Assembly: GCF_004331485.1 (NCBI RefSeq)
Contig: NZ_SJKD01000004.1
Span: forward strand, 62,001 to 126,000
DNA: 64,000 nucleotides
Reading direction: 5' to 3'
From: Kribbella capetownensis
GTDB lineage: Bacteria; Actinomycetota; Actinomycetes; Propionibacteriales; Kribbellaceae
The notes under the pieces were generated by a model. It searched no databases, was not told where the DNA came from, and saw only the letters and a list, made by a program, of their open reading frames with translations. Of the stretch, positions 1 to 9,348 are shown one piece after another; the stretch's first letter is position 1; every line of letters begins with the position of its first letter. A program made the position numbers and the translations under genes.

Positions 1-2
1 CG

Positions 3-1871
3 AAACACCTGGATTACGGCGACGTCAGCAAACTCAGCGGTGGAGACCAGACATTGCTGACAACGTTGCAAGGCGTCGTCAACCGTACCGAGCCCGAGCT
101 GTACTTCCTTTACGACACGGGCACCATGAGCACGCCGGACGCCAAGTGGCTGGCCGACATGCACTTGCCCACGAAGCTGTACAAGAACCCGCTGGACCTG
201 GTCGCCAAGTACCGCAACCGCGTCCGCGGTGCGATCGTGCACGACCCCGCCGTACCCGACTCGCTGAACGTCGCCACAACCCTGGCCGGCTTGGAGAATG
301 CGGTCGTCGCCGACGCGGACCAGGTCAAGGCGCACGGGCTGCGGATCGTGAAGGACTTGCGCGGGATGTTCGACGACGACCGGTTGAAGACGTACCGGTG
401 GCAGCTCGACAACCTGTTCCCGCGCGTCACGAAGAAGCTGCTCGCCGGACTGCCGCCGACCCGGGTGGTCGCGGTGGAGAACGTGCAGTGGCAGGAGATT
501 GCGCGGGAGACCGAGCAGATCCGGGACTCGTCGAACAAGGGCAACTACGACCTCGACGTGTCGGCCAAGCTCGGCAAGGAGGCCGTGTTCGTCCGGTTCC
601 AGGACTCGTTCACCGACGACGGCTGGGGTCCTTCGGTCTCCGAGGTCACGGTGAAGGCGAACGGCACCGAGATCGCGCACTTCCTTCCTGGTACGCCGGA
701 GGAGGAGCCGTACCTGTTCGACGGCGTCAACTCGTCGATCGGCGGGGACGCCAACCGCTTCAGCGACGGCGGCGGCTACTTCATCTATCGGTTCGAACCA
801 CCGGCCGGTACGACGTCGCTCGTCGTCACCGTGACCATGTGGAACCAGTACCTGGTCACGGCCACCGACACTGCCCCCACGCGGATCGAGGCCTTCCCGT
901 ACTTCCGCGACTATGTGGTGGCGACCAAGGCCATGGTGAGCTGGCTGCCGCCGTCCGGCGAGACGGGGGAGTTGCTGATCGAGCACTTTGCCAAGTGGCC
1001 CACGCTCGCGCCGTACATGGGCTGGTTCGCCAACGATGTGGCCGGTGAGTGGGACGGGGTCGACCTCGCCTCGCAGGGCGGTTCGCCGGTGGTCGCGGCC
1101 GACTTCTACATGAACGGCACGGTCCACTCCGGTTTCCAGGCGCCGATCTCGGACAAGGTCCGCCCGGTCCGGCGGATCACGAAGCCCAAGAACAAGGTCT
1201 ATGTGACCCTGACCTTCGGCGAGGGCGACAACATCCAGTACTGCCAGCGCCGGCTGCGCGACATCTGGGACGACCCGAAGCGCGGTCAGGTGCCGACCAA
1301 CTGGACGATCAGCCCGCTGCTGGCCGAGACCGGTCCGGGACTGTACAGCTACTTCCAGCGGACGGCGACGTCCAACGACCTGCTCGTCTGCGGTCCGTCC
1401 GGCGGCGGCTACGCCTACCCCGGCTCGTGGAAGCCCGAGGAACTGACGCAGTATCTGCAGATGACCGGCGGCTTCATGCGTCGTACCGGCCTCGACCAGG
1501 TGTATTCGTACAGCAGCCGGCAGGACGGCAAGTGGATCCTGTTGTCCGAGGAGATCGCCGCGGGGTTCGCGAAGTACACGCCGGTGAAGGGGATCATGCA
1601 GACCTGGGACGGCGACCCGCTGGTGGTTCGGCAGGGTGGTCTGCCGATCACCAACGCCTGGGGCGCGCCGGGCAAGGCGGCCGAGTTCAAGGCCGCGCTC
1701 GACCAGCGGATCGCGAACTGGGACGGTGCGAGCCCGTTGTTCGTCTCGGGCCTGATCGGCGCGTGGTCGTGGACGCCGTCGGACATGGCCGAACTCGCGC
1801 CGTTGCTGACCGATCCCTATGAGCTGATCCTCGCCAACTCCTTCTACGACCTGCTCAACCGAGTGCTGTAG
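3..1871 (+). CDS. GxGYxYP-domain protein, 5' end cut by window edge
   Basis: The frame is open to the left edge of the window, so the true start lies upstream and only the C-terminal ~620 residues are visible. The family signature GGGYAYP is encoded at 1401-1421. GxGYxYP proteins are annotated as putative glycoside hydrolases; they have a separate N-terminal domain, and the middle region here reads like a beta-rich carbohydrate-type module. The gene stands alone and ends at a strong hairpin shared with a convergent gene. Substrate and catalytic residues cannot be assigned from sequence. Family placement is fairly secure because of the motif; enzymatic function is inference. Confidence 0.8.
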   Translation, partial: KHLDYGDVSKLSGGDQTLLTTLQGVVNRTEPELYFLYDTGTMSTPDAKWLADMHLPTKLYKNPLDLVAKYRNRVRGAIVHDPAVPDSLNVATTLAGLENAVVADADQVKAHGLRIVKDLRGMFDDDRLKTYRWQLDNLFPRVTKKLLAGLPPTRVVAVENVQWQEIARETEQIRDSSNKGNYDLDVSAKLGKEAVFVRFQDSFTDDGWGPSVSEVTVKANGTEIAHFLPGTPEEEPYLFDGVNSSIGGDANRFSDGGGYFIYRFEPPAGTTSLVVTVTMWNQYLVTATDTAPTRIEAFPYFRDYVVATKAMVSWLPPSGETGELLIEHFAKWPTLAPYMGWFANDVAGEWDGVDLASQGGSPVVAADFYMNGTVHSGFQAPISDKVRPVRRITKPKNKVYVTLTFGEGDNIQYCQRRLRDIWDDPKRGQVPTNWTISPLLAETGPGLYSYFQRTATSNDLLVCGPSGGGYAYPGSWKPEELTQYLQMTGGFMRRTGLDQVYSYSSRQDGKWILLSEEIAAGFAKYTPVKGIMQTWDGDPLVVRQGGLPITNAWGAPGKAAEFKAALDQRIANWDGASPLFVSGLIGAWSWTPSDMAELAPLLTDPYELILANSFYDLLNRVL

Positions 1872-1884
1872 GCAAGCAAACAGC

Positions 1885-1916
1885 GCGGTCGCCCGGAGGA
1901 GGATCCGGGCGACCGC
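1885..1916. terminator. Bidirectional hairpin between convergent genes
   Basis: A perfect 12-bp stem (GCGGTCGCCCGG / CCGGGCGACCGC) with an 8-nt loop lies between two convergent stop codons. There is no T-tract on either side, as is common in high-GC actinobacteria. It probably ends transcripts from both directions. Confidence 0.7.
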
Positions 1917-1927
1917 TGGGTGGGGGC

Positions 1928-2530
1928 TTACCAGTGGTGGGCCACGTCGAGCACGAGGCGGGTGTTCGACCCTGGACCGGCCAGGGTGAAGACACGGAAC
2001 GGGAGCCTGGCGCGCACGCCGACGCCGAACGTGGTCTGGCCCTCGAAGCTGCCGGCGAGCGCCACCTGGCGGAACGTGCTGTAGCCCGCCACCGTGGACA
2101 ACTCGCGCGGCGTGGCCGGGTTGTACGTCGATCGCCCAGCCGCGTCGTACGACGGTGCGTGGACGACGAGTTGCAGCTTCGCCCCACCGCGCAGTGGGAC
2201 GAGGTGGCCGGCGCCGTCGGTGAAGACGTTGCTGACATAGCGGACGTCGTACCCGGGCACGCGGCCGCGGATGTCGACGACGAGCCGGTCGAAGCAGGCG
2301 TGCCGTCCGGTGCGAACGGCGGTGACCGGTGCCTGCGTCATCCGATTGTTCGCCTCGGGCAACGAGCCCCAGCCGGTCGGGCAGGACGCGGCGGCGAGGG
2401 TTGCGGTCGAGGTGGTGCGGGGGGCGGAAGTGGAGCCGATGACGGCCGGTGCGGCGACCGCGGCCGCGGGGATCGCCAGGCAGGCGACGGCGGCGAGGAT
2501 CGTCTTGCGAGTGATGCGGTGGATGTTCAT
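1928..2530 (-). CDS. Secreted AMIN-like domain protein
   Basis: A 200-residue protein. It starts at ATG 2530, preceded by a purine-rich GGGGGGAA Shine-Dalgarno; a longer upstream open frame lacks such support. Residues 1 to ~27 form a signal peptide (basic MNIHRITRK, then an Ala-rich hydrophobic core ending AVAA). The mature part carries the FDRLVVDIRG and LVLDVAHHW type strands seen in actinobacterial 'AMIN-like' proteins, relatives of the AMIN domain that targets envelope proteins to peptidoglycan or the division site. No catalytic domain is attached, so it is likely a small extracellular or envelope protein. Precise role unknown. Confidence 0.7.
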   Translation of the reverse strand: MNIHRITRKTILAAVACLAIPAAAVAAPAVIGSTSAPRTTSTATLAAASCPTGWGSLPEANNRMTQAPVTAVRTGRHACFDRLVVDIRGRVPGYDVRYVSNVFTDGAGHLVPLRGGAKLQLVVHAPSYDAAGRSTYNPATPRELSTVAGYSTFRQVALAGSFEGQTTFGVGVRARLPFRVFTLAGPGSNTRLVLDVAHHW

Positions 2531-2633
2531 GATGTTCCCCCCTTTGAGGACACTTACTTGGACGAGACCAGTGGCGAACTGGTTGGCCTTCAAATCTGGT
2601 GATTTCAGGTAGTCGATCGGGCACGATGTGCCG

Positions 2634-3437
2634 ATGACCCCTGATGAACTGCTCGACGAGTTCCACCGCCGGATCCGCCTCCCGGACGCCGACACGATCC
2701 CCGGCTGGAAGCAGGAACACGACGGCCTGGTGCACCGGTCGTACGTCGAGGGACCGGATGGAGCGGGGTTCGTCGAGACGCCGCGCGGTCTGGGCGACGA
2801 CCCGGACGCGGTGATCGCCGGCCAGTTGGAGTTCTTCCGCGACCGCGGGCTGCCGTTCGAGTGGAAGACGTACGCGTACGACGAACCGGCCGACCTCGGC
2901 GACCGGCTGGCCCGGGCGGGGTTCGTCAAGGGCGAGCCGGAGACGCTCATCCTCGGTGAGGTGGACCGGATCCTGCAGCGGCCGTCCGCGTTGCCGTCGA
3001 AGGTGCGGTTGCGGGAGGCCGATGGCCCGGGCGACTACCACCGGATCGCTGTACTGATGGACACGCTGTGGCACAACGGGCTCGAGCGGATCGAGGAGCG
3101 GCTGGCGGCGGAGGCGCGGATGTTCCCGGACCGGCTGTCGGTGTTTCTGGTCGAGGACGCGCTCAAGGGACCGGACGGACCGGCGCTGACCGCCGCCTGG
3201 GTCCGGTTCCATCCAGGCACCGGATTCGCGAGCCTCTGGGGCGGCGGGACGCTGCCGGAGTGGCGGCGGCAAGGGCTGTACAGCGCCGTCCTCGTGCACC
3301 GGGCCCGGCTGGCGAAGGAACGCGGCTACGAATTCCTGCGAGTGGACGCGTCCGAGAACTCCCGCCCGATCCTGCAGAAGCTGGGTCTGTACGGCGTCAC
3401 GACGACCACGCCGTACGAGTGGGAACCAGGTTGCTGA
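2634..3437 (+). CDS. GNAT family N-acetyltransferase
   Basis: A 267-residue protein. The GNAT fold is suggested by the C-terminal half: the GTLPEWRRQGLYSAVLVHRA segment matches the acetyl-CoA pyrophosphate-binding motif (R/Q-x-x-G-x-G/A; here RRQGLYS). The following strand YEFLRVDASENSRPILQKLG is typical of motif B. The N-terminal ~120 residues are a variable domain that may bind the acceptor. ATG 2634 is chosen over GTG 2628 two codons upstream, but neither has a clear Shine-Dalgarno. Acceptor unknown. The gene is divergent from the AMIN-like gene. Confidence 0.8.
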   Translation: MTPDELLDEFHRRIRLPDADTIPGWKQEHDGLVHRSYVEGPDGAGFVETPRGLGDDPDAVIAGQLEFFRDRGLPFEWKTYAYDEPADLGDRLARAGFVKGEPETLILGEVDRILQRPSALPSKVRLREADGPGDYHRIAVLMDTLWHNGLERIEERLAAEARMFPDRLSVFLVEDALKGPDGPALTAAWVRFHPGTGFASLWGGGTLPEWRRQGLYSAVLVHRARLAKERGYEFLRVDASENSRPILQKLGLYGVTTTTPYEWEPGC

Positions 3438-3506
3438 CGGCGCCGGGAGCTGACACCCGGGGGTGTGCTACGGAACGACGGCGCGACGCTGTACGTTGCG
3501 GTCATC

Positions 3507-5981
3507 ATGGCACTGAAAATCGCGTCACGCTTCCGCCGGCTCCTGCAGCGCCCCGGTTCGATCGATCTCGGCCCGTACGAGCGGCTCACCCAGCTGGTCG
3601 GTGAGGCGGAGGAGTCCGTCGTCGCTCTGACCGACGAGGAGCTCACCGAGGCGGTAGGCGAGCTGCGGACCACCGGTGGCCTGCACGAGGACGAGCAGAT
3701 CGAGTTCCTCGCGCTGGCCCGGGACGCGGGCAACCGCGCGATCGGCGAGCGGGCGTTCGACGGCCAGGTCGTCGGCGCGCTGGCGATGCTGCAGGGCCGC
3801 GTGGTGGAGATGGCCACCGGTGAGGGCAAGACGCTGGCCGGTGCGATCGCCGCGGCCGGCTACGCGGTCGGTGGCCGCAAGGTCCAGATCCTCGCCGTGA
3901 ACGACTACCTGGCCCGCCGCGACGCCGAGTGGATGGGCCCGGTGTACGAGCTGCTCGGGGTCACCGTGTCGCACATCGGCCAGGCGTCCACGCCGGACGA
4001 ACGGCGTACGGCGTACGAGGCGGAGGTCTGTTACGTCCCGGTGAGCGAGGTCGGGTTCGACGTACTGCGAGACCGCCTCGTCACCGACGTCGCCGACCGG
4101 GTCACGGCGGAGCTGGACGTGGCGCTGGTGGACGAGGCCGACTCGGTGCTGATCGACGAGGCCCGGGTGCCGCTGGTGCTGGCCGGTGCGACCCGGACCG
4201 AGGAGCTCGACGAGGACGTCGTCCAGCTGGTCCGGACGCTGCGGGCCGGGGTGGACTACGAGATCGACGGCGACGGCCGGACGGTTGCGCTGACGGACAA
4301 GGGCACCGACAAGGTCGAGGCGGCGCTCGAGGGGATCAACCTGTACGAGGACGACAACCTCGATCGGCTGACCCAGATCAACGTCGCGCTGCACGCCGAG
4401 GTGTTGCTGCGCAAGGACGTCGACTACCTGGTCCGCGACGGCAAGGTCAGCCTGATCAACAACAACCGGGGCCGGATCGCCAAGCTGCAGCGCTGGCCCG
4501 ACGGTCTGCAGGCCGCGGTCGAGGCCAAGGAGGCCGTGCCGGTCAGCGACTCCGGTGAGGTGCTCGACAGCATCACCGTGCAGGCGCTGGTGAAGGGCTA
4601 CAAGACTCTGTGCGGCATGACCGGTACGGCGGTTGTCGTCGGGGAGTCGCTGCAGGAGTTCTACGAGGTCGACGTGGCCGTCGTACCGCCCAACAAGCCG
4701 AACATCCGGATCGACGACCCGGACCGGCTGTACCTGACGATCGAGCAGAAGAACGTCGCCCTGGTCGAGCACATCGCCGAGGTGCACGAGGCCGGGCGGC
4801 CGATCCTGATCGGCACCCACAGCGTGGAGGAGTCCGAGCAGCTGAGCGACCGGCTCGAGGCCGCCGAGATCCAGCACGTCGTACTGAACGCGAAGAACGA
4901 CGCAGAGGAAGCGGCGATCATCGCCGAGGCCGGCGTACCCGGGACGGTGACCGTGTCCACGCAGATGGCCGGTCGCGGAACGGACATCCGCCTCGGCGGC
5001 CGGGACGAGACGCACGACAAGGACAAGGCCATCGAGCTCGGCGGTCTGTACGTCATCGGCACCGGCCTGCACGCGTCGCGACGCCTCGACGACCAGCTGC
5101 GCGGTCGCGCCGGACGCCAGGGTGACCCGGGCGGATCGCTCTTCTTCGCCAGCCTCGCCGACGAGCTCGTCACCCGGTACTCCGTGTCGTCCGGCCTGCG
5201 ACCGCATCCGGACGACACGGGCCGGCTCACCGACCGCAAGTCGCTCGGCGTTCTCGAGCACGCGCAGCGCGTCGCCGACGGCGCCAACGCGGAGCTGCAC
5301 CGGACCACCTGGTCGTATCACCGGCTCACCGGTCAGCAGCGCGCGATCCTCCTCGACACCCGCGAGAAGGTCCTGACCGAGGACCTTGCCGCCGCCGAGC
5401 TGGCCGAGAAGGCCAAGGAGCGGTACGACGAACTGGTCGAAGAGGTCGGCGAGGACACGGTCAAGGACGCGGCCCGGCGGATCGCGCTGCACCACCTGGA
5501 CCGGCGCTGGACCGACCACCTGGCGTACCTGGCCGACCTGCGCGAAGGCATCCACCTGCGGTCGTTGGCCGGCGGCATCGTCCACCTGAAGCCGATCGAC
5601 GAGTTCAACAAGTCCGCGATCGCGTCGTTCGACACGTTGGTCGCGGACTCGTGGACGGACGCGGCGGAGACGTTCAAGACGGCTGAGATCACGTCCGAGG
5701 GGCTGGACGAGGCGGCCTCCGGGGTGCCGCGGCCGACGGCGACGTGGACGTATCTGATCAACGACAACCCGTTCGGCACCGAGGCGGACCGGATCCTCGG
5801 GCGGCTGCGGAACGCGATCAAGCCCGAGTCGGTGGCTGAGGCCGAGGAGATCCTTCCGGAGGAGTTCGACGAGGACGAACTGCCGGAGGAGTTGCGGGAC
5901 GCGGACGACGAGGACCTCCCGGAAGAACTCCGCGAAGCCGATGACGACGACGAGGAAGACCCCAAGGACAGCAAGAAGTAA
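3507..5981 (+). CDS. secA2: Accessory preprotein translocase ATPase SecA2
   Basis: An 824-residue SecA-type motor that drives export of a subset of proteins through SecYEG. Walker A is MATGEGKT at residues 102-109. The Walker B/DEAD region is DEADSVLIDEAR, and the helicase motif VI region is MAGRGTDIRLGG. The C-terminus lacks the zinc-binding SEC-C cysteines of housekeeping SecA. It ends instead in a ~45-residue Asp/Glu tail with a repeated LPEELR(D/E)ADD unit. Length and missing zinc motif match actinobacterial SecA2 (778-808 residues in mycobacteria). ATG 3507 is preceded by TACGTT at 3492-3497, a possible leaderless promoter. The gene stands alone, with no accessory Sec partner nearby. Confidence 0.85.
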   Translation: MALKIASRFRRLLQRPGSIDLGPYERLTQLVGEAEESVVALTDEELTEAVGELRTTGGLHEDEQIEFLALARDAGNRAIGERAFDGQVVGALAMLQGRVVEMATGEGKTLAGAIAAAGYAVGGRKVQILAVNDYLARRDAEWMGPVYELLGVTVSHIGQASTPDERRTAYEAEVCYVPVSEVGFDVLRDRLVTDVADRVTAELDVALVDEADSVLIDEARVPLVLAGATRTEELDEDVVQLVRTLRAGVDYEIDGDGRTVALTDKGTDKVEAALEGINLYEDDNLDRLTQINVALHAEVLLRKDVDYLVRDGKVSLINNNRGRIAKLQRWPDGLQAAVEAKEAVPVSDSGEVLDSITVQALVKGYKTLCGMTGTAVVVGESLQEFYEVDVAVVPPNKPNIRIDDPDRLYLTIEQKNVALVEHIAEVHEAGRPILIGTHSVEESEQLSDRLEAAEIQHVVLNAKNDAEEAAIIAEAGVPGTVTVSTQMAGRGTDIRLGGRDETHDKDKAIELGGLYVIGTGLHASRRLDDQLRGRAGRQGDPGGSLFFASLADELVTRYSVSSGLRPHPDDTGRLTDRKSLGVLEHAQRVADGANAELHRTTWSYHRLTGQQRAILLDTREKVLTEDLAAAELAEKAKERYDELVEEVGEDTVKDAARRIALHHLDRRWTDHLAYLADLREGIHLRSLAGGIVHLKPIDEFNKSAIASFDTLVADSWTDAAETFKTAEITSEGLDEAASGVPRPTATWTYLINDNPFGTEADRILGRLRNAIKPESVAEAEEILPEEFDEDELPEELRDADDEDLPEELREADDDDEEDPKDSKK

Positions 5982-5985
5982 GGAG

Positions 5986-6013
5986 TCACCCCCGACTTTG
6001 GTCTAGGGGGTGA
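5986..6013 (+). terminator. Hairpin after secA2
   Basis: An 8-bp perfect stem (TCACCCCC / GGGGGTGA) closes a 12-nt loop in which GAC/GTC can pair further. It starts 5 nt after the secA2 stop. No T-run follows. It is a probable terminator, or an attenuator before the next gene. Confidence 0.5.
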
Positions 6014-6083
6014 TCCGAAGGGCTTGGTCGGGGCAGCCATCGGCCCGATGCCGGGTGGCGGCCTGTTGGGCGAGTCTCAGGTC

Positions 6084-6728
6084 ATGTCCTCCCGGTCCGG
6101 CCGCCCGTGGCTCCTCGTTCTCGACATCGCGATCCCCGTTGCGCTGTTCTACGGCCTCCGAGCCGCCGGCGTCAGCAACGTGACCGCGCTACTGATCAGC
6201 ACCGTACCGGCGTTGGTCAGCTCGGTGGCCTCGCTGGTGCGCCAGCGTCGTGCCGACTTGGTAAGTACGGCGGTGATCTTCAGCCTGGTCGGGAGCGCGG
6301 TCATCGCGTGGCTCGGTGGGGATGCCCGCATCCTGCTCGTGCGCGGAGCGTGGATCAGCCTTCCGTTCGCCGGCGTGACGCTGTGGTCACTCAGGCATCC
6401 TCAGCCGCTCTGCTACACCTTCACCCGGGCGGTCATGCCGAGGCGGGCCGCCGTCATGGACCGCCTGTACGACGAGGACCCGCGCTTCCGGCTCGCCTGG
6501 CGCCGGATCACGGTGCTCTGGGGGATCTTCTCGATCATCGACGCGGTGCTCCGGGTCGTGCTCACGTACACACTGCCGCTGTCCGTCGTACCGGCGCTGG
6601 AGCCGATCATCACGGTGGCCACCATCGTGGCCCTGCAGGTCCCGACTCATGTGCTGCTTCGGCGCAGCGGGACCATTCACCTGGTCTTCGGCCCGCGGCG
6701 ATTCGTGGACCAGCTGGAGCGCTCCTGA
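6084..6728 (+). CDS. VC0807-type multi-pass membrane protein
   Basis: About 214 residues from ATG 6084. Upstream in-frame starts exist at GTG 6024 and ATG 6048, so the start is uncertain. Hydrophobic segments LLVLDIAIPVALFYGL, VTALLISTVPALVSSVASLV, ADLVSTAVIFSLVGSAVIAW and two more near the C-terminus indicate about five to six membrane helices. A central basic stretch (TRAVMPRRAAVMDRLYDEDPRFR) matches the layout of the VC0807 family of uncharacterised inner-membrane proteins. No transport or catalytic motif is visible. It lies between secA2 and rarA with no overlap, so it is probably transcribed separately. Confidence 0.65.
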   Translation: MSSRSGRPWLLVLDIAIPVALFYGLRAAGVSNVTALLISTVPALVSSVASLVRQRRADLVSTAVIFSLVGSAVIAWLGGDARILLVRGAWISLPFAGVTLWSLRHPQPLCYTFTRAVMPRRAAVMDRLYDEDPRFRLAWRRITVLWGIFSIIDAVLRVVLTYTLPLSVVPALEPIITVATIVALQVPTHVLLRRSGTIHLVFGPRRFVDQLERS

Positions 6729-6772
6729 CCTCGACGGATCCGAGTGTCGGTGCGGTTGGTTAGGCTCAGGGC

Positions 6773-8140
6773 GTGAGTGAAGGTCTGTTCGATCTGCCAG
6801 GCGCGCCTGCCCCTGCTCGTGGGGGTGGCAGCCTCGCCGACGTCGACCACACTGCCGCTCCGTTGGCCGTGCGGATGCGGCCGCGGAGTCTGGACGAGCT
6901 GGTGGGGCAGCAGCACTTGCTGGCGCCTGGATCACCGCTGAGGCGGCTGGTGGAAGGTGACCAGCCGATGTCGCTGCTGCTGTGGGGTCCTCCCGGCACG
7001 GGCAAGACGACGATCGCGGCGGTGGTGTCGCATCAGACCAACCGGAAGTTCGTCGAGCTGTCGGCCGTCACCGCAGGGGTCAAGGACGTCCGGCAGGTGA
7101 TCGACGGCGCACGCCGTGAGCTCTCCAAGCCGTCGGGTTCAGTGGAGACGGTGCTGTTCATCGACGAGGTGCACCGGTTCACGAAGGCGCAGCAGGACGC
7201 GCTGCTGCCAGGTGTGGAGAACCGGTGGGTGACGCTCGTCGCCGCGACCACCGAGAACCCGTTCTTCTCCGTCATCTCTCCGCTGCTGTCGAGATCCTTG
7301 CTTCTCACCCTCGAGTCCCTCACCGACGACGACATCGCCGTACTGCTGGATCGGGCGCTGACCGACGAGCGCGGGCTGAACGCCGAGTTCGAGTTGGCCG
7401 AGGACTCGCGGGCGCACCTGCTCCGGATGGCTGGGGGAGATGCTCGCCGGGCGCTGACCTATCTGGAAGCTGCCGCCGGCGGTGCACGGGCCAAGGACGC
7501 CAAGATCATCGACCTGAAGACGTTGGAGACGGCGGTCGATCGGGCCGCGGTGCGGTACGACCGGGCCGGCGATCAGCACTACGACGTGGCGTCGGCGTTG
7601 ATCAAGTCGATCCGTGGTTCGGACGTGGACGCGGCGATGCACTATCTGGCCCGGATGATCGAGGCCGGCGAGGACCCGCGGTTCATCGCGCGCAGGCTGG
7701 TGATCTCGGCGAGCGAGGACATCGGCATGGGCGACCCGACCGCCCTCGGTGTCGCGGTCGCCGCGGCCGACGCGGTGCAGTTGATTGGTATGCCGGAGGC
7801 GCGGATCAACCTCGCCCAGGCCGTTGTTGCGTTGGCCCTGGCACCGAAGTCCAACGCGGTCATCATGGCCGTCGACGCGGCCATCGCGGATGTGAAGGCG
7901 GGGAAGGTCGGCCCGGTCCCGCCGCATCTGCGCGACGCCCACTACGCCGGGGCGAAGAAGATCGGCCACGGCAGCTCGTACCAGTACTCGCACGACGACC
8001 CGCGCGGCATCGTCCCGCAGCAGTACGCGCCCGACGTGATCGACGGGACCGACTACTACAAACCCACCCGCCGTGGCGGTGAGGCGGCGTACGCGGATCG
8101 GGTCGCCAACATCCGCAAGATCCTGAGGGACCGCAAATGA
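6773..8140 (+). CDS. rarA: Replication-associated recombination protein A (RarA/MgsA)
   Basis: A 455-residue AAA+ clamp-loader-like ATPase that acts at stalled replication forks. Walker A is [10 protein letters not shown] at residues 71-80, Walker B is FIDEVHRF, and the sensor segment is [10 protein letters not shown]. The C-terminal tetramerisation half contains the family-typical [20 protein letters not shown] and [19 protein letters not shown]. The length fits the family (about 430-460). GTG 6773 sits 6 nt after TAGGCT (6761-6766), a possible -10 box, so the mRNA may be leaderless. The stop overlaps the next start by 4 nt (ATGA), implying translational coupling to the small NTF2-like gene. 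Confidence 0.95.
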   Translation: MSEGLFDLPGAPAPARGGGSLADVDHTAAPLAVRMRPRSLDELVGQQHLLAPGSPLRRLVEGDQPMSLLLWGPPGTGKTTIAAVVSHQTNRKFVELSAVTAGVKDVRQVIDGARRELSKPSGSVETVLFIDEVHRFTKAQQDALLPGVENRWVTLVAATTENPFFSVISPLLSRSLLLTLESLTDDDIAVLLDRALTDERGLNAEFELAEDSRAHLLRMAGGDARRALTYLEAAAGGARAKDAKIIDLKTLETAVDRAAVRYDRAGDQHYDVASALIKSIRGSDVDAAMHYLARMIEAGEDPRFIARRLVISASEDIGMGDPTALGVAVAAADAVQLIGMPEARINLAQAVVALALAPKSNAVIMAVDAAIADVKAGKVGPVPPHLRDAHYAGAKKIGHGSSYQYSHDDPRGIVPQQYAPDVIDGTDYYKPTRRGGEAAYADRVANIRKILRDRK

Positions 8141-8445
8141 GCCGGACCACCGAGCACGTGGACGCCTTCAACCACGCCGTCACCAGCGGCGACTGGGACA
8201 CGTTCGCCCAGCGTTTCGCGGCCGACGCCGGGATGTCCTTCGTCGGCGTCCCGGCCGGACCGTTCGAGGGCCGTCCGGCGATCGCCGCGGCGTACCGGGA
8301 GAACCCTCCGACCGAGACGATGACGCTCGAAGGAGCGGACGACGACAACGTGAAGTTCCGTTGGGCCGGCGGCGACACCGGCACGATGGACCTGACCTGG
8401 GCACCCGACGGAACCGTGCAGGCACTCACTGTCAGCTTCGACTGA
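8137..8445 (+). CDS. Small SnoaL/NTF2-like domain protein
   Basis: A 102-residue protein overlapping the end of rarA by 4 nt. The N-terminal helix pattern ([29 protein letters not shown]) and the [18 protein letters not shown] segment are characteristic of NTF2/SnoaL-like cone-shaped domains. The C-terminal strands [20 protein letters not shown] complete the fold. Members range from isomerases and hydrolases to simple ligand-binding proteins, and no catalytic dyad can be assigned here. Coupling to rarA is probably positional rather than functional. Confidence 0.75.
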   Translation: MSRTTEHVDAFNHAVTSGDWDTFAQRFAADAGMSFVGVPAGPFEGRPAIAAAYRENPPTETMTLEGADDDNVKFRWAGGDTGTMDLTWAPDGTVQALTVSFD

Positions 8446-8522
8446 GTACGCGGGGGCCCGCTCAAGCGGATGAACCAGGTCGGTAGGCTGCTAGGCGACC
8501 TGGGGGTGAAAGGCTCTTCGTT

Positions 8523-9203
8523 GTGAGGCAGTACAACCCGCCCTTCGCTCGTCACCGAAAAACCGGAAGACCGCCCGCACTGAAGATCGCCGGAGTCGCG
8601 GCGATCGTGCTGGTGCTGACCGGCCTGCTGATCTTCGGGCCGTTCTCGTCACCTGACTCGACCAGCAGCACACCGTCGATCGCGGCGTCGTCGCCGAGCA
8701 CCTCCACGAGTACGGCGTCCGAGTCACCGCACGGCGACGTCACCGGATACCGGCCGCACCTCGGGCCGGCCAGTCCCACGCAGGAGCCGACGGCGAACAA
8801 GGAGAAACTCGCCAACCCCGCTGCGGGTTGGTTCACTCCGACGCAGGCCGCGGCAACTCCCAGCGCACCGAAGCCGCCATGGTCACCATCAGCGTCGCCG
8901 CGGTCGACCTCGTCCGCGCCGACGATGCCGTCCTCGACCCAACCGCCAGGCCGGCCGACCAGCCCTGCACCGTCTGAGCCGTCCCCGACCCAGCCGAGCA
9001 CACCGACCACACCGGCCCAACCGACCACACCAAGCCCGAGCACGCCGTCCCCGACCGATCCCGGCACCACGCCAACGGATCCGAGCACGACTCCGACGCA
9101 GCCGAGCGCCACTCCAACGGAGCCGAGCGCCACTCCAACGGAGCCGAGCCCCAGTACGCCGGAGCCCAGCACCACCCCGGCGGACCCGACGCCCAGTCCC
9201 TGA
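8523..9203 (+). CDS. Membrane-anchored Pro/Ser/Thr-rich protein of unknown function
   Basis: A 226-residue protein starting at GTG 8523. A short basic N-terminus is followed by one membrane helix (LKIAGVAAIVLVLTGLLIFG, about residues 20-40). The rest is an extracytoplasmic tail dominated by Pro, Ser and Thr with repeated PSATPTE and PSTTPT units. No folded domain is recognisable. The gene contains a 21-bp tandem duplication near its 3' end, so length may vary between strains. It may be a wall-spanning stalk or glycosylated surface protein; this is inference from composition only. Confidence 0.6.
   Translation: MRQYNPPFARHRKTGRPPALKIAGVAAIVLVLTGLLIFGPFSSPDSTSSTPSIAASSPSTSTSTASESPHGDVTGYRPHLGPASPTQEPTANKEKLANPAAGWFTPTQAAATPSAPKPPWSPSASPRSTSSAPTMPSSTQPPGRPTSPAPSEPSPTQPSTPTTPAQPTTPSPSTPSPTDPGTTPTDPSTTPTQPSATPTEPSATPTEPSPSTPEPSTTPADPTPSP
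9101..9142 (+). repeat. 21-bp perfect tandem duplication (two copies)
   Basis: Two identical 21-nt units (9101-9121 and 9122-9142) lie inside the Pro/Ser/Thr-rich gene. The unit is a whole number of codons and encodes a repeated seven-residue P-S-A-T-P-T-E motif. Slippage here would lengthen or shorten the protein without a frameshift. Confidence 0.85.
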
Positions 9204-9348
9204 CAGTGGCCACCCACACCGACCCCCGTTGACGCGGTTTGGTGGGCGACTGTGATGTGAGGGATGGTGTCCTGGAGCGGAGTGCGACTACGCCGCGCGA
9301 TAAGGTCGGGCGGTCCACGTGGTCGCAACGGGAAGGTGGATCGTTTCC

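Noticed and set aside
2567..2583. ACCAGT/ACTGGT palindrome in the divergent AMIN-like/GNAT promoter region
   Set aside because: Only 6 bp with a 5-nt centre; no regulator nearby and no second copy seen, so chance is likely.
3525..5585. A 686-codon open frame on the minus strand
   Set aside because: Antisense to secA2 with low-complexity Val/Asp/Arg/Gln composition.
8940..9200. CRISPR-like repetition
   Set aside because: The repetition is codon-level Pro/Ser/Thr repeats inside a gene; there are no regular spacers.
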